Below, one piece after another: positions 43,241-50,840 of a stretch of DNA of 64,000 nucleotides. Both the position numbers and the translations under genes were made by a program. Position 1 is the stretch's first letter; each line of letters opens with the position of its first letter. The notes beneath the pieces were generated by a model. It worked only from the letters and a program-made list of their open reading frames with translations, searched no databases and was not told the DNA's origin. The stretch covers positions 4,092,992 through 4,156,991 of the forward strand of contig NZ_CP132333.1 in assembly GCF_030758935.1 (NCBI RefSeq), read 5' to 3'. Source of the stretch: Geothrix sp. PMB-07 (GTDB lineage: Bacteria > Acidobacteriota > Holophagae > Holophagales > Holophagaceae).

Positions 43241-43786
43241 ATGGCCACCATCTCCCCCCTCGATTCCACCCAGGCCACCCCCGAGGTCGCCGCCATCCTC
43301 CAGGCCGTGAAGGCCAAGCTGGGCCGCGTGCCCAACCTCTTCCTCACCCTCGCCAAGGCCCCCGCCGCGCTCAAAGCGTATCTCGGCGCTTCCGAAGCCA
43401 TCGGCACCGGTCGCCTGGACGCCCCCCAGCGCGAGGTCATCGCCCTGGCCGTGGCCGAGGCCAACGGCTGCGACTACTGCCTGGCGGCCCACAGCGCCAT
43501 CGGCAAGATGGTGGGCCTGGATGCCGACACCCTGCTGCAGGCGCGGTCCGGCGTGCCCGCCAACCCGCGCCACGCGGCCCTGGCAGCCTTCTCCCGCGCC
43601 GTGGTCCGCGAGCGCGGCCAGGTCTCCGCCCTGGATGTGCAGGCCGCCCGTGAAGCTGGCCTGGACGACCAGGACCTGCTGGAAGTCGTGGCCAACGTGG
43701 CGGTGAACATCCTCACCAACTACACCAACCATGTGGCGGGCACCGAGGTGGACTTCCCCAAGCCCGCCGCGCTGACCCACGCCTGA
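43241..43786 (+). CDS. AhpD-like / carboxymuconolactone decarboxylase family protein
   Basis: 181 residues, AGGAG seven bases before ATG 43241. All-helical CMD fold with the redox pair CDYC followed by His (NGCDYCLAAHSA), the AhpD signature, and the upstream KLGRVPNLFLTLAK typical of uncharacterised peroxidase-related enzymes. Likely a peroxidase-type antioxidant. A hairpin after the stop separates it from the PNPOx-like gene. Confidence 0.88.
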   Translation: MATISPLDSTQATPEVAAILQAVKAKLGRVPNLFLTLAKAPAALKAYLGASEAIGTGRLDAPQREVIALAVAEANGCDYCLAAHSAIGKMVGLDADTLLQARSGVPANPRHAALAAFSRAVVRERGQVSALDVQAAREAGLDDQDLLEVVANVAVNILTNYTNHVAGTEVDFPKPAALTHA

Positions 43787-43799
43787 GGCTTGCCCCACC

Positions 43800-43830
43800 G
43801 GGCCCCTCCACCCCTGGAGGGGCCCGCTTT
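43800..43830 (+). terminator. GC-rich hairpin, partial terminator
   Basis: 11-bp stem GGGCCCCTCCA / TGGAGGGGCCC (43800-43810 with 43815-43825) followed by GCTTT. The T run is short, so read-through into the PNPOx-like gene is probable. Confidence 0.5.
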
Positions 43831-43846
43831 CCCAGGAGGACGGACC

Positions 43847-44443
43847 ATGGCATCCCGCTTCATGGACCTCATGCTCACCCCGGACGTGAAGGCCGCCCAG
43901 GCTCGCTACTACGGGCGCAGCCAGTCCCGACCCACCACCACCGGGCCCGATCCCCTGGGCCCGGACGAGGCCGCCTTCATCGCCGAGCTCGACAGCTTCT
44001 ACCTGGCTTCGGTCAACCCGGAGGGCTGGCCCTATGTGCAGCACCGGGGCGGCGCCAAGGGGTTCCTGAAGGTGCTGGGCCCACATGAACTGGGCTTCGC
44101 CGACCTGAAGGGCAACCGACAGCTGCTCACCACCGGCCACGTCTCGCGCGATGCGCGGGTCTGTCTCTTCCTCATGAGCTACCCCCTGCAGGCCCGACTG
44201 AAGATCCTAGGCCGGGCCGAGGTGCTCAGCGCCCAGGAGCACCCCGAGCTGGCCAAGACCCTCATCCCCGCGGGCCTGGAACGGGCCACCGAGCGACTGT
44301 TCCGGATCCGGGTGGAAGCCTTCGACTGGAACTGCCCCCAGCACATCACCCGCCGCTTCACCGAGGCCGAGATCCAGCAGGCCATCCGCCCCTTGCAGGC
44401 GCGCATCACGGAACTGGAGGCCCAACTGGCCCAACGGATGTGA
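43847..44443 (+). CDS. Pyridoxamine 5'-phosphate oxidase-like FMN-binding protein
   Basis: 198 residues, AGGAGG in front of ATG 43847. Split-barrel flavin fold: FYLASVNPEGWPYVQHRGG and FADLKGNRQLLTTGHVSRDARVCLFLMSYP are characteristic of the PNPOx-like putative oxidoreductase group. A C-terminal coiled segment (ITELEAQLAQR) follows. Substrate unknown; association with AhpD-like and AraC genes suggests an electrophile or redox-stress role. Confidence 0.85.
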   Translation: MASRFMDLMLTPDVKAAQARYYGRSQSRPTTTGPDPLGPDEAAFIAELDSFYLASVNPEGWPYVQHRGGAKGFLKVLGPHELGFADLKGNRQLLTTGHVSRDARVCLFLMSYPLQARLKILGRAEVLSAQEHPELAKTLIPAGLERATERLFRIRVEAFDWNCPQHITRRFTEAEIQQAIRPLQARITELEAQLAQRM

Positions 44444-44546
44444 TGCCCGCCCACGGGCCCCTGTGGAAGAATCCTGAGATCCATCCTGACGGCGCCTCAC
44501 CCAGCCCTTCCGTCTGGATGCCTGGATCCTTCCCTGCGAGGTCCCC

Positions 44547-45839
44547 ATGTTGCGCCGCACCATCGACGTCGACGAGCGCCTGCCCCTGGCGCAGACCCTT
44601 CCCCTGAGCCTCCAGCACCTGTTCGCCATGTTCGGCGCCACGGTGCTGGTGCCCTTTCTGTTCAAGGTGAACCCCGCCACCTGCCTGCTCATGAACGGCA
44701 TCGGTACGCTGATCTACCTCATCGTGGCCAAGGGCCGCATCCCGGCCTACCTGGGTTCGAGCTTCGCGTTCCTCTCCCCCGTATTCGCCGTGCTGGCGGC
44801 GGGGCTGAGCTATTCCGCCGCCCAAGGCGGCTTCATCGTCTTTGGCCTCATCTTCATCCTGCTGTCACAGGTCGTGCGCTTCGTGGGCACCCGCTGGATC
44901 GACATCATCTTCCCGCCCGCGGCCATGGGCGCCATCGTGGCCATCATCGGCCTGGAACTGGCCCCCGTAGCCACCAACATGGCCGGTCTCACGGCGGGTC
45001 CCGCCGTGCTGGGCATGCCGCTGCGTCTGGCCCTGGTGGTGTCGCTCTCCACCCTGGCGGTGACCATCCTGGCCTCCGTGCTGCTGCGGGGCTTCCTCGC
45101 CGTGATTCCGGTGCTGCTGGGCGTCATCGCGGGCTATGTCCTGTCTCTGGGCCTGGGTGTGGTGGACCTGCAGACGGTCCGAACGGCGCCCTGGTTCCAG
45201 GTGCCCACCCTGTATGCGCCCACCTACAACCTGCAGGCCATTCTGCTCATCCTGCCTGCAGCCCTGGTGGTGCTGGCCGAACACGTGGGCCACCTCGTGG
45301 TCACCGGCAACATCGTGGGCAAGGATCTGATGAAGGACCCAGGCCTGCACCGTTCCCTGCTCGGGGACGGCCTCTCCAACGTGTTGTCGGGGCTGGTGGG
45401 CGCCACACCCAACACCACCTACGGTGAGAACATCGGCGTCATGGCCATCACCAAGGTCTACAGCGTGTGGGTGATCGGCGGCACGGCCTGCATCGCCATC
45501 CTGGTGTCCTTCTCCGGCAAACTGGCGGCCCTCATCCGCAGCATCCCCGTGCCGGTCATGGGCGGCGTCTGCATCCTGCTCTTCGGCGTCATCGCGGCGG
45601 CGGGCATCCGCATGCTCATTGAGAAGAAGGTGGACTACACCCAGTCCCGCAACCTCATCCTCACCTCCGTGGTGCTCATCAGCGGCATCAGCGGGGCCGC
45701 CGTGAAGCTGGGGGCGGTCGAGCTCAAGGGCATGGCCCTGGGCACGGTGGTGGCCATCGCTTTGAGCCTGCTGTTCTGGGCCTTCGACCGCCTGGGCCTC
45801 AGCCAGGACCAGGTGGAACCCTCTGACACGCAGCACTGA
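44547..45839 (+). CDS. uraA: Uracil permease, UraA-type (NCS2)
   Basis: 430 residues, about 14 helices. Very close to E. coli UraA over the whole length, including LPLSLQHLFAMFGATVLVP near the N-terminus, the substrate Glu in LAEHVGHLVV and the second Glu in TTYGENIGVMA, and TPNTTYGEN. Imports uracil with H+. First gene of a nucleobase uptake operon, 27 bases before the next. No purine riboswitch-like structure is visible upstream. Confidence 0.93.
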   Translation: MLRRTIDVDERLPLAQTLPLSLQHLFAMFGATVLVPFLFKVNPATCLLMNGIGTLIYLIVAKGRIPAYLGSSFAFLSPVFAVLAAGLSYSAAQGGFIVFGLIFILLSQVVRFVGTRWIDIIFPPAAMGAIVAIIGLELAPVATNMAGLTAGPAVLGMPLRLALVVSLSTLAVTILASVLLRGFLAVIPVLLGVIAGYVLSLGLGVVDLQTVRTAPWFQVPTLYAPTYNLQAILLILPAALVVLAEHVGHLVVTGNIVGKDLMKDPGLHRSLLGDGLSNVLSGLVGATPNTTYGENIGVMAITKVYSVWVIGGTACIAILVSFSGKLAALIRSIPVPVMGGVCILLFGVIAAAGIRMLIEKKVDYTQSRNLILTSVVLISGISGAAVKLGAVELKGMALGTVVAIALSLLFWAFDRLGLSQDQVEPSDTQH

Positions 45840-45866
45840 TTCCCTTTCCCATTTCCGGAGGACGAC

Positions 45867-47285
45867 ATGGAACGGTTGTTCGGACTGAAAGCCAAGGGCA
45901 CCACGGTGGCCACGGAGGTGCTGGCCGGCACCACCACGTTCATCTCCATGGCCTACGTGATCTCGCTCATCCCCAACGCCTTCCTCAAGGTGGCGGGCAT
46001 CGCACCGGCGCAGGGCTTCACGGCCTTCCTGGTCTGCGCCATCCTCTCGACCCTCATCGGCGCCTTCTACGCGAACCTGCCCATCGCCTTCGCCTCGGGC
46101 ATCGGCCTCTCCGCCTTCTTCGCGTTCACGGTGTGCGCCCCGGCCAACCAGGGCGGCATGGGCTACACCATCCAGGTGGCGCTCACGGCCCTGCTGCTGG
46201 AGGGCATCGTCTTCATCTTCCTCAGCGCCATGAAAGTGCGCGAGGCCTTCATGGACGCCATCCCCTTCTCGCTGAAGAAGGGAATATCGGTGGGCATCGG
46301 GCTCTTCATCGCCATCATCGGTTTCGTGGATTCCGGCGTCACCCAGGTGGGTCTGAAGTTCGACGCGGACACCATCTTTCCCGTGCTGAAGAACGATCCG
46401 GCGGCCCTCTTCGGCTTGCACGACGTGAACAACCTGTTCATCGCGAAATTCTGGGATCACGGTCACCTGACCCCGGCCTTCTGGAGCGTGGTGGGCCTCT
46501 TCCTCATCGCCGTACTGGTGGCCCGGCGCGTGAAGGGCGCCATCCTGCTGGGCATCCTGGCCATCACCCTGGTGGGCCTGCTGCCCGTCTCCTTTGGCGG
46601 CGGCTTCACCCACCTCCCCACGGGCACCCTCTTCCAGCTGCCCGCCTGGCCCAAAATGTTCCAGTACGACTGGAGCTGGACGAAGTCCCTGGGCGGCATG
46701 GTGAACATCTTCATCATCCTGTTCACCCTGCTCTTCGTGGACATGTTCGACACCATCGGCACGCTCATGGGGATCGGGGCCCAGGGCAAGCTGCTCGACA
46801 AGGAGGGCCGCTTCCCCGGTGCTTCCAAGGCCTTCATGGCCGATGCCGTGGGCACCACCTTCGCCTCCATGTTCGGCACCACCGCCATCACCGCTTACAT
46901 CGAGAGCGCCTCGGGCGTGGCCGAGGGCGGCAAGACCGGCCTCACGGCCCTGGTGGTCGCGGGCTGGCTGGCCCTGGCCCTCTTCCTATCCCCCCTCTTC
47001 CTCATGGTGCCCCTGCAGGCCACGGCCCCGGCCCTGATGATGATCGGGTTCTTCATGCTGTCGGAGATCAAGGAGATCGCCTTCGACGACATCACGGATG
47101 CCATCCCCGCCTACCTCGCCGTCATCGTGATGCCCTTCACCTTCTCCATCGTCAACGGCATCGCCCTGGGCATGATCGCCCACACCGTGCTGAAGGCTGC
47201 CACCGGGCGCTTCAAGGAGGTCAACGGCATCGTCCTCGCGCTGTCCCTGGTGTTCCTGCTCAAGCTCCTCTTCCTGTCGGCCTAG
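45867..47285 (+). CDS. Purine nucleobase permease (PbuG/AzgA type, NCS2)
   Basis: 472 residues, GGAGGACGAC before ATG 45867. Family hallmarks: N-terminal ERLFGLKAKGTTVATEVLAGTTTF..AYVIS, ASGIGLSAFFAF, and LFVDMFDTIGTLMG with GTTAITAYIESASGVAEGGKTGL. These are adenine/guanine/hypoxanthine permeases. The choice among purines is not readable. Follows uraA and precedes a Tsx-like channel gene. Confidence 0.9.
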   Translation: MERLFGLKAKGTTVATEVLAGTTTFISMAYVISLIPNAFLKVAGIAPAQGFTAFLVCAILSTLIGAFYANLPIAFASGIGLSAFFAFTVCAPANQGGMGYTIQVALTALLLEGIVFIFLSAMKVREAFMDAIPFSLKKGISVGIGLFIAIIGFVDSGVTQVGLKFDADTIFPVLKNDPAALFGLHDVNNLFIAKFWDHGHLTPAFWSVVGLFLIAVLVARRVKGAILLGILAITLVGLLPVSFGGGFTHLPTGTLFQLPAWPKMFQYDWSWTKSLGGMVNIFIILFTLLFVDMFDTIGTLMGIGAQGKLLDKEGRFPGASKAFMADAVGTTFASMFGTTAITAYIESASGVAEGGKTGLTALVVAGWLALALFLSPLFLMVPLQATAPALMMIGFFMLSEIKEIAFDDITDAIPAYLAVIVMPFTFSIVNGIALGMIAHTVLKAATGRFKEVNGIVLALSLVFLLKLLFLSA

Positions 47286-47303
47286 TCCCCTTCCGGAGTT
47301 CCC

Positions 47304-48137
47304 ATGACCAAGCTCGCCCTCACCCTGCTCGTCCTTGCGGCACTGCCCCTGTCGGCCTCCGACTGGAGCGACACCCTCATCGGCTACCGCACCAGCAGCC
47401 AGTTCCGGGAACCCGGCATCGACGGCACCCTGAACAAGGACATCCTCCAGCTCAGCCACGCCAGCGGCTGGGCCTATGGATCGAACTTCTTCAATGTGGA
47501 CATGCTCATGTCCGACAAGAACGATCCCGCCGCCAACGGCAAGACCGGCGCCAACGAAGTCTACGTGGCCTACCGCGGCGCCCTGAGCTTCGGCAAACTC
47601 AGCGGCAAGGACCTCTCCTTCGGTCCCGTGCGCGACATCTCCGTCACGGCGGGCTTCGACTTCAACTCGAAGGACAACGCCTTCGCCTCGAAGAAGCGCT
47701 TCCTGGTCTTCGGGCCCACCTTCAACCTGAAGGCCCCGAGCGGCTTCCTCGATCTGGGCCTCTGGGCCTGCCACGAGCAGAACCAGAACGGCATCGTGGG
47801 CAAGGCCGTGGACTACAAGACCACCTACTACATCTCGGCGGCCTGGGGCATGCCTTTCGAGCTGGGCGGCGTGGGTGCCGAGTTCAAGGGCTTCGCCAAC
47901 TATGAAGGCGCCAAGGGCAAGGATGGCTTCGGCGTGGACACCAAACCGGAAACCCTGGCCAACCTCTTCCTCATGTTCGACGTGAGCCCCGTCTTCGGCG
48001 CCAAGAAGAAGGTCTACATCGGAGGCGGCCTCGAATACTGGAACAACAAGTTCGGCGTCCCCAACAGCGACGCCCCCGCCCCCGGCACCAACAAGCGCGT
48101 CACCGCCCCCATGCTGCAGGTGCAGGTCCACTTCTGA
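47304..48137 (+). CDS. Tsx-like nucleoside-specific outer-membrane channel
   Basis: 277 residues, signal peptide 1-18 (ending LSA-S). N-terminal WSDTLIGYRTSSQFREPG and DILQLSHASGWAYGSNFFNVDMLMSD match the Tsx-like 12-strand barrel family; C-terminal LQVQVHF ends in the aromatic insertion signal. With the two inner-membrane permeases it gives a complete outer-to-inner membrane path for nucleosides and bases. The tRNA-Arg gene starts 25 bases downstream. Confidence 0.88.
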   Translation: MTKLALTLLVLAALPLSASDWSDTLIGYRTSSQFREPGIDGTLNKDILQLSHASGWAYGSNFFNVDMLMSDKNDPAANGKTGANEVYVAYRGALSFGKLSGKDLSFGPVRDISVTAGFDFNSKDNAFASKKRFLVFGPTFNLKAPSGFLDLGLWACHEQNQNGIVGKAVDYKTTYYISAAWGMPFELGGVGAEFKGFANYEGAKGKDGFGVDTKPETLANLFLMFDVSPVFGAKKKVYIGGGLEYWNNKFGVPNSDAPAPGTNKRVTAPMLQVQVHF

Positions 48138-48162
48138 CCGAACCCGCTAAACTATCCCCTGC

Positions 48163-48239
48163 GCGCCCATAGCTCAGGTGGATAGAGCAGCAGCCTTCTA
48201 AGCTGCAGGTCGCTGGTTCGAGTCCAGCTGGGCGCACCA
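48163..48239 (+). tRNA. tRNA-Arg (TCT), CCA encoded
   Basis: Acceptor GCGCCCA/TGGGCGC, anticodon stem GCAGC/GCTGC with loop CTTCTAA (TCT, arginine AGA/AGG), T-arm CTGGTTCGAGTCCAG and CCA at 48237-48239. 77 nt. The DNA just after it is an almost perfect inverted copy of its own 3' third. Confidence 0.97.
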
Positions 48240-48347
48240 AGTGCGCCCAGCTGGACTCGGGCCAGCGAGTGGGCTTGTGGAGACAGCGCAGGGCGCTGTC
48301 GGAGCAAGACCGGTGGCTGGCGCAGCCAGACACAGTTCGAGGCCAGC
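48240..48347 (+). repeat. tRNA-linked structured element, Arg copy
   Basis: 48241-48267 is an inverted copy (25 of 27 matches) of tRNA-Arg 48211-48237, i.e. T-arm plus acceptor 3' strand, with a 3-base loop. Then GTGGGCTTGTGGAG (48269-48282), hairpin GACAGCGC-AGG-GCGCTGTC (48282-48300), GGAGCAAGACCGG (48301-48313), hairpin TGGCTG-GCG-CAGCCA (48314-48328), and a direct T-loop copy GTTCGAGGCCAGC (48335-48347). Same plan as the His and Pro copies, different stem sequences. The conserved flanks can pair CTTGT/GCAAG with a G-U wobble. Confidence 0.78.
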
Positions 48348-48911
48348 GCGACATGGGTCGGCGCCCATCACGCGCTCAGCGGAGCCTGGACCAACTGCTG
48401 GAATCGCGGAGACAGCGGGGGAGCGGCGTCATGCTGCACCCATCCGTGCATCAGGCCCTCCCCTTCTCCCCGAAGGCCTGCTCCAGCAGCTTGCGTGCGT
48501 CCACACAGATGGGGCAAAGGCAAATCGACCGCGAGGCCGACTTCGCATGCTCCATCATGAATCGCCGCAGCAGGGCCAGCAGCTTGGCATTCGGAATGGA
48601 TTCCGGGGACACAGCAACTCCGTGGGCGGGCGCAACAAACCAGGACCCAGCCTTCATCCTGGCAGCAGGCAGGCCGTGCCTGACACATGTGTTCTGTTGC
48701 AGAAGGGATGCCAAGCCTCTGGCAGCGCCCTTTTCGGGCGGACTTCACCCAGCAACACGTAGACGATCCGGGCCTCTTTCATCAACCGGATGTGTTCGTT
48801 CCACCACCACCTCATGCATTCGTTTCCACACCGACATGCCTCCGCATATTCCAGGCAGGCTGTTGCCGCAGAATGGCCAGAAGCACAGTCAAGGCGCGAT
48901 TCCCTGAACGC
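48348..48911. other. Long intergenic region, no convincing gene
   Basis: Codon-position GC bias typical of the neighbours is absent, and short open frames on either strand (e.g. 48451-48714 minus) show no recognisable domain or RBS. It contains a 16-base palindrome ATGGGTCGGCGCCCAT (48353-48368) and a degenerate TCGCGGAG...GGGAGCG segment near 48414-48436 that resembles a decayed second unit of the tRNA-linked element. Probably a graveyard of an inserted element. Confidence 0.45.
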
Positions 48912-48941
48912 AGAGAAGCCCGGCATCCGCCGGGCCTCTCT
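48912..48941 (-). terminator. Terminator of the 4-hydroxybutyrate/etf operon
   Basis: 13-base arms (48912-48924 and 48929-48941, one mismatch) with a 4-base loop and CTTCTCT on the 3' side, 18 bases after the etfA stop codon on the minus strand. Confidence 0.65.
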
Positions 48942-48959
48942 GGTCATCCATCGATCCTG

Positions 48960-49931
48960 CTATTTGGCCTTCTGAATCTGCTCGGTGAGTTCGGGAAGCA
49001 GTTCCAGGAGGTCGGCCACGACACCCACCTGGGCCGCCTGGAAAATGGGGGCTTTGGGGTTCTTGTTCACGGCCACGATGAAGGGGCTGCCCTTGAGGCC
49101 GCCGAGATGCTGGAAGGCGCCGCTGATGCCCAGGGCCAGGTAGATCTTGGGCTTGACGGTCTGGCCCGAGGTGCCGACCTGGCGGCCCTTGTCCAGCCAC
49201 TTGGCATCCACGATGGGACGGGAGCAGCAGACGGTGGCGCCCATGGCTTCGGCCAGTTCCTCCACCAGCGACAGGTTGTCCTGCTCGCCGATGCCGCGGC
49301 CCACGGACACGAGCACGTCCTCACGGGTGATGTCCACGTCGCCCGCTTCGGCCTGAACCACTTCCAGGAAGCGGCGGCGGGCGGTGAGCCCCGCGGCCTC
49401 GGCGGATTTGTCCACCACGGTGCCGGAGGCCGAAGCCGGGGCCGGCGCGAAAGAGCCGGGACGGAAGCTGATGACCAGGCCCTTGGAGGCGTCGGCCTGC
49501 ACGTGGGCCGAAACCTGGCCAGCGAATTCCTGGCGCACGACCTTGACCAGAGAACCCTCGACGCCATCCGCGCCCACCACGTCAGGCAGGTAGGCGGCGC
49601 CCAGCTTCACGGAGAGGCCAGGGCCCAGGTCGATGCCCAGCGTGCTGTGGGACAGCATCACCACGGCACCTGCGGGCAAGACCTTCGTCAATAGAGGGCG
49701 GATCAGCTCGGCATTGGGGTAAGCCAGGGATTCCTGGTTGAAGCTCCAGACCTCAGGGAAAGCCGCGGCCACTTCGGTGGCAACGGCGCTGAGGGTGGGG
49801 CCCGAACCCAGGACGAGCGCCGTGGGAGTGCAGCCGGGGAAAAGGGTCTGGGCAGCGCTGAGCAGTTCCAGGGCAGCGTCATCGGCCTTGCCACCGGCGT
49901 GGGGAATGAGTGCGAAAACTTGGGTAGCCAT
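48960..49931 (-). CDS. etfA: Electron transfer flavoprotein alpha subunit
   Basis: 323 residues. C-terminal FAD domain is clear: SRPIVDAKW, TSGQTVKPKIYLALGISGAFQH and AVNKNPKAPIFQAAQVGVV. It binds FAD and with EtfB carries electrons between acyl-CoA dehydrogenase and the membrane Fe-S oxidoreductase encoded just upstream. Its start shares one base with the etfB stop. Last gene of the operon. Confidence 0.95.
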   Translation of the reverse strand: MATQVFALIPHAGGKADDAALELLSAAQTLFPGCTPTALVLGSGPTLSAVATEVAAAFPEVWSFNQESLAYPNAELIRPLLTKVLPAGAVVMLSHSTLGIDLGPGLSVKLGAAYLPDVVGADGVEGSLVKVVRQEFAGQVSAHVQADASKGLVISFRPGSFAPAPASASGTVVDKSAEAAGLTARRRFLEVVQAEAGDVDITREDVLVSVGRGIGEQDNLSLVEELAEAMGATVCCSRPIVDAKWLDKGRQVGTSGQTVKPKIYLALGISGAFQHLGGLKGSPFIVAVNKNPKAPIFQAAQVGVVADLLELLPELTEQIQKAK

Positions 49932-50719
49932 CAGTTGATCCCTCCCTTGGCCTTGAGGAGCTCCACCAGCTGGGCGGCCACTTCCTTGGTGCTGCCCGTC
50001 AGCATCTCAGCGCCGGCACCGGCCACGGGGACGAAGTAGTCCACGCGCCGCACCTTGGCGGCAGCCTGACCCACGGCGGCGGCATCCACGCCCAAAGCGG
50101 CGGCGTCGAGCACCGGGATTTCCACAGAAGCCACCTTGCGGATGCCGCGGAGGCCCACGTAGCGGGGCTCGTTGATGCCGGTCTGGATGGAAAGGACGCA
50201 GGGGGTGTCGATCTCGTTCAGCTCCTGGCTGCCGCCTTCGATCTCGCGGCCGATGCGCAGGGTCTTGCCCGCCACTTCCACCTTGTTGACCAGGGAGGCG
50301 TAGGGGTAGTCCAGCAGGGCCGCCAGCATGCCGCCCACCTGGGCCGCACCGTCATCGGCCTGAGCGCCGGTGAGGACGAGGTCGTAGCTGCCCTTCTGCA
50401 CGGCGGCCTTCAGGATGGTGGCCACGCCGAGACCATCGGAACCGGCGAAGGCGTCATCGACCAGCATGAGGCCCTGCTCGGCACCCATGGCCATTTCGCG
50501 GCGCACGGATTCCTCGATCTCCGAGTCGCCCAAGGCGACCACGGTCACGGAGCCGCCTTCGCGCTCCACGATCTGGATGGCCTCTTCCACCGCGTAGTTG
50601 TCCCACTCGTTGACGGCGTAGACCAGGTCCTCGCGGCTGATGTCAGCCCCGCCAGCGGCCACGCTGATCTCGTTCTCCGCCGAATCGGGAACGCGTTTCA
50701 CACACACCAGAATGTCCAT
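49931..50719 (-). CDS. etfB: Electron transfer flavoprotein beta subunit
   Basis: 262 residues beginning MDILVCVKRVPDSAENEI; AMP-binding features GSVTVVALGDSE, TGAQADDGAAQVGGMLA and the typical IDTPCVLSIQTGINEPRYVGLRGI are present. Partner of EtfA. Separated from the membrane Fe-S oxidoreductase gene by about 120 bases holding a strong hairpin. Because the neighbours include a membrane quinone-linked oxidoreductase, this ETF is more likely non-bifurcating, although the sequence alone does not settle it. Confidence 0.95.
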   Translation of the reverse strand: MDILVCVKRVPDSAENEISVAAGGADISREDLVYAVNEWDNYAVEEAIQIVEREGGSVTVVALGDSEIEESVRREMAMGAEQGLMLVDDAFAGSDGLGVATILKAAVQKGSYDLVLTGAQADDGAAQVGGMLAALLDYPYASLVNKVEVAGKTLRIGREIEGGSQELNEIDTPCVLSIQTGINEPRYVGLRGIRKVASVEIPVLDAAALGVDAAAVGQAAAKVRRVDYFVPVAGAGAEMLTGSTKEVAAQLVELLKAKGGIN

Positions 50720-50746
50720 GCGGTGTCCTCCTTACGTTTGAGTCTG

Positions 50747-50779
50747 ACGCAGCGGCTGGGCTTCGCCCAGTCGCTGCGT
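50747..50779 (-). promoter_or_regulatory. Intercistronic hairpin between the Fe-S oxidoreductase gene and etfB
   Basis: Near-perfect 15-bp stem (ACGCAGCG.CTGGGC with GCCCAG.CGCTGCGT) and a 3-base loop, without a T run. Likely stabilises or processes the mRNA and lets etfBA be expressed at a level different from the upstream genes. Confidence 0.45.
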
Positions 50780-50840
50780 GGGGGGTTCCGGGGGGGACAT
50801 CGCGAGCGACTGCGAGCAGGCGGTCCCGCCCCGGATCATG

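Noticed and set aside
44444-44546. Purine riboswitch before the nucleobase permeases
   Set aside because: The 103-base gap shows none of the conserved three-way-junction core bases.
48451-48714. 87-residue minus-strand frame with several Cys
   Set aside because: No RBS, no domain, codon use unlike the neighbours; listed only as part of the intergenic region.
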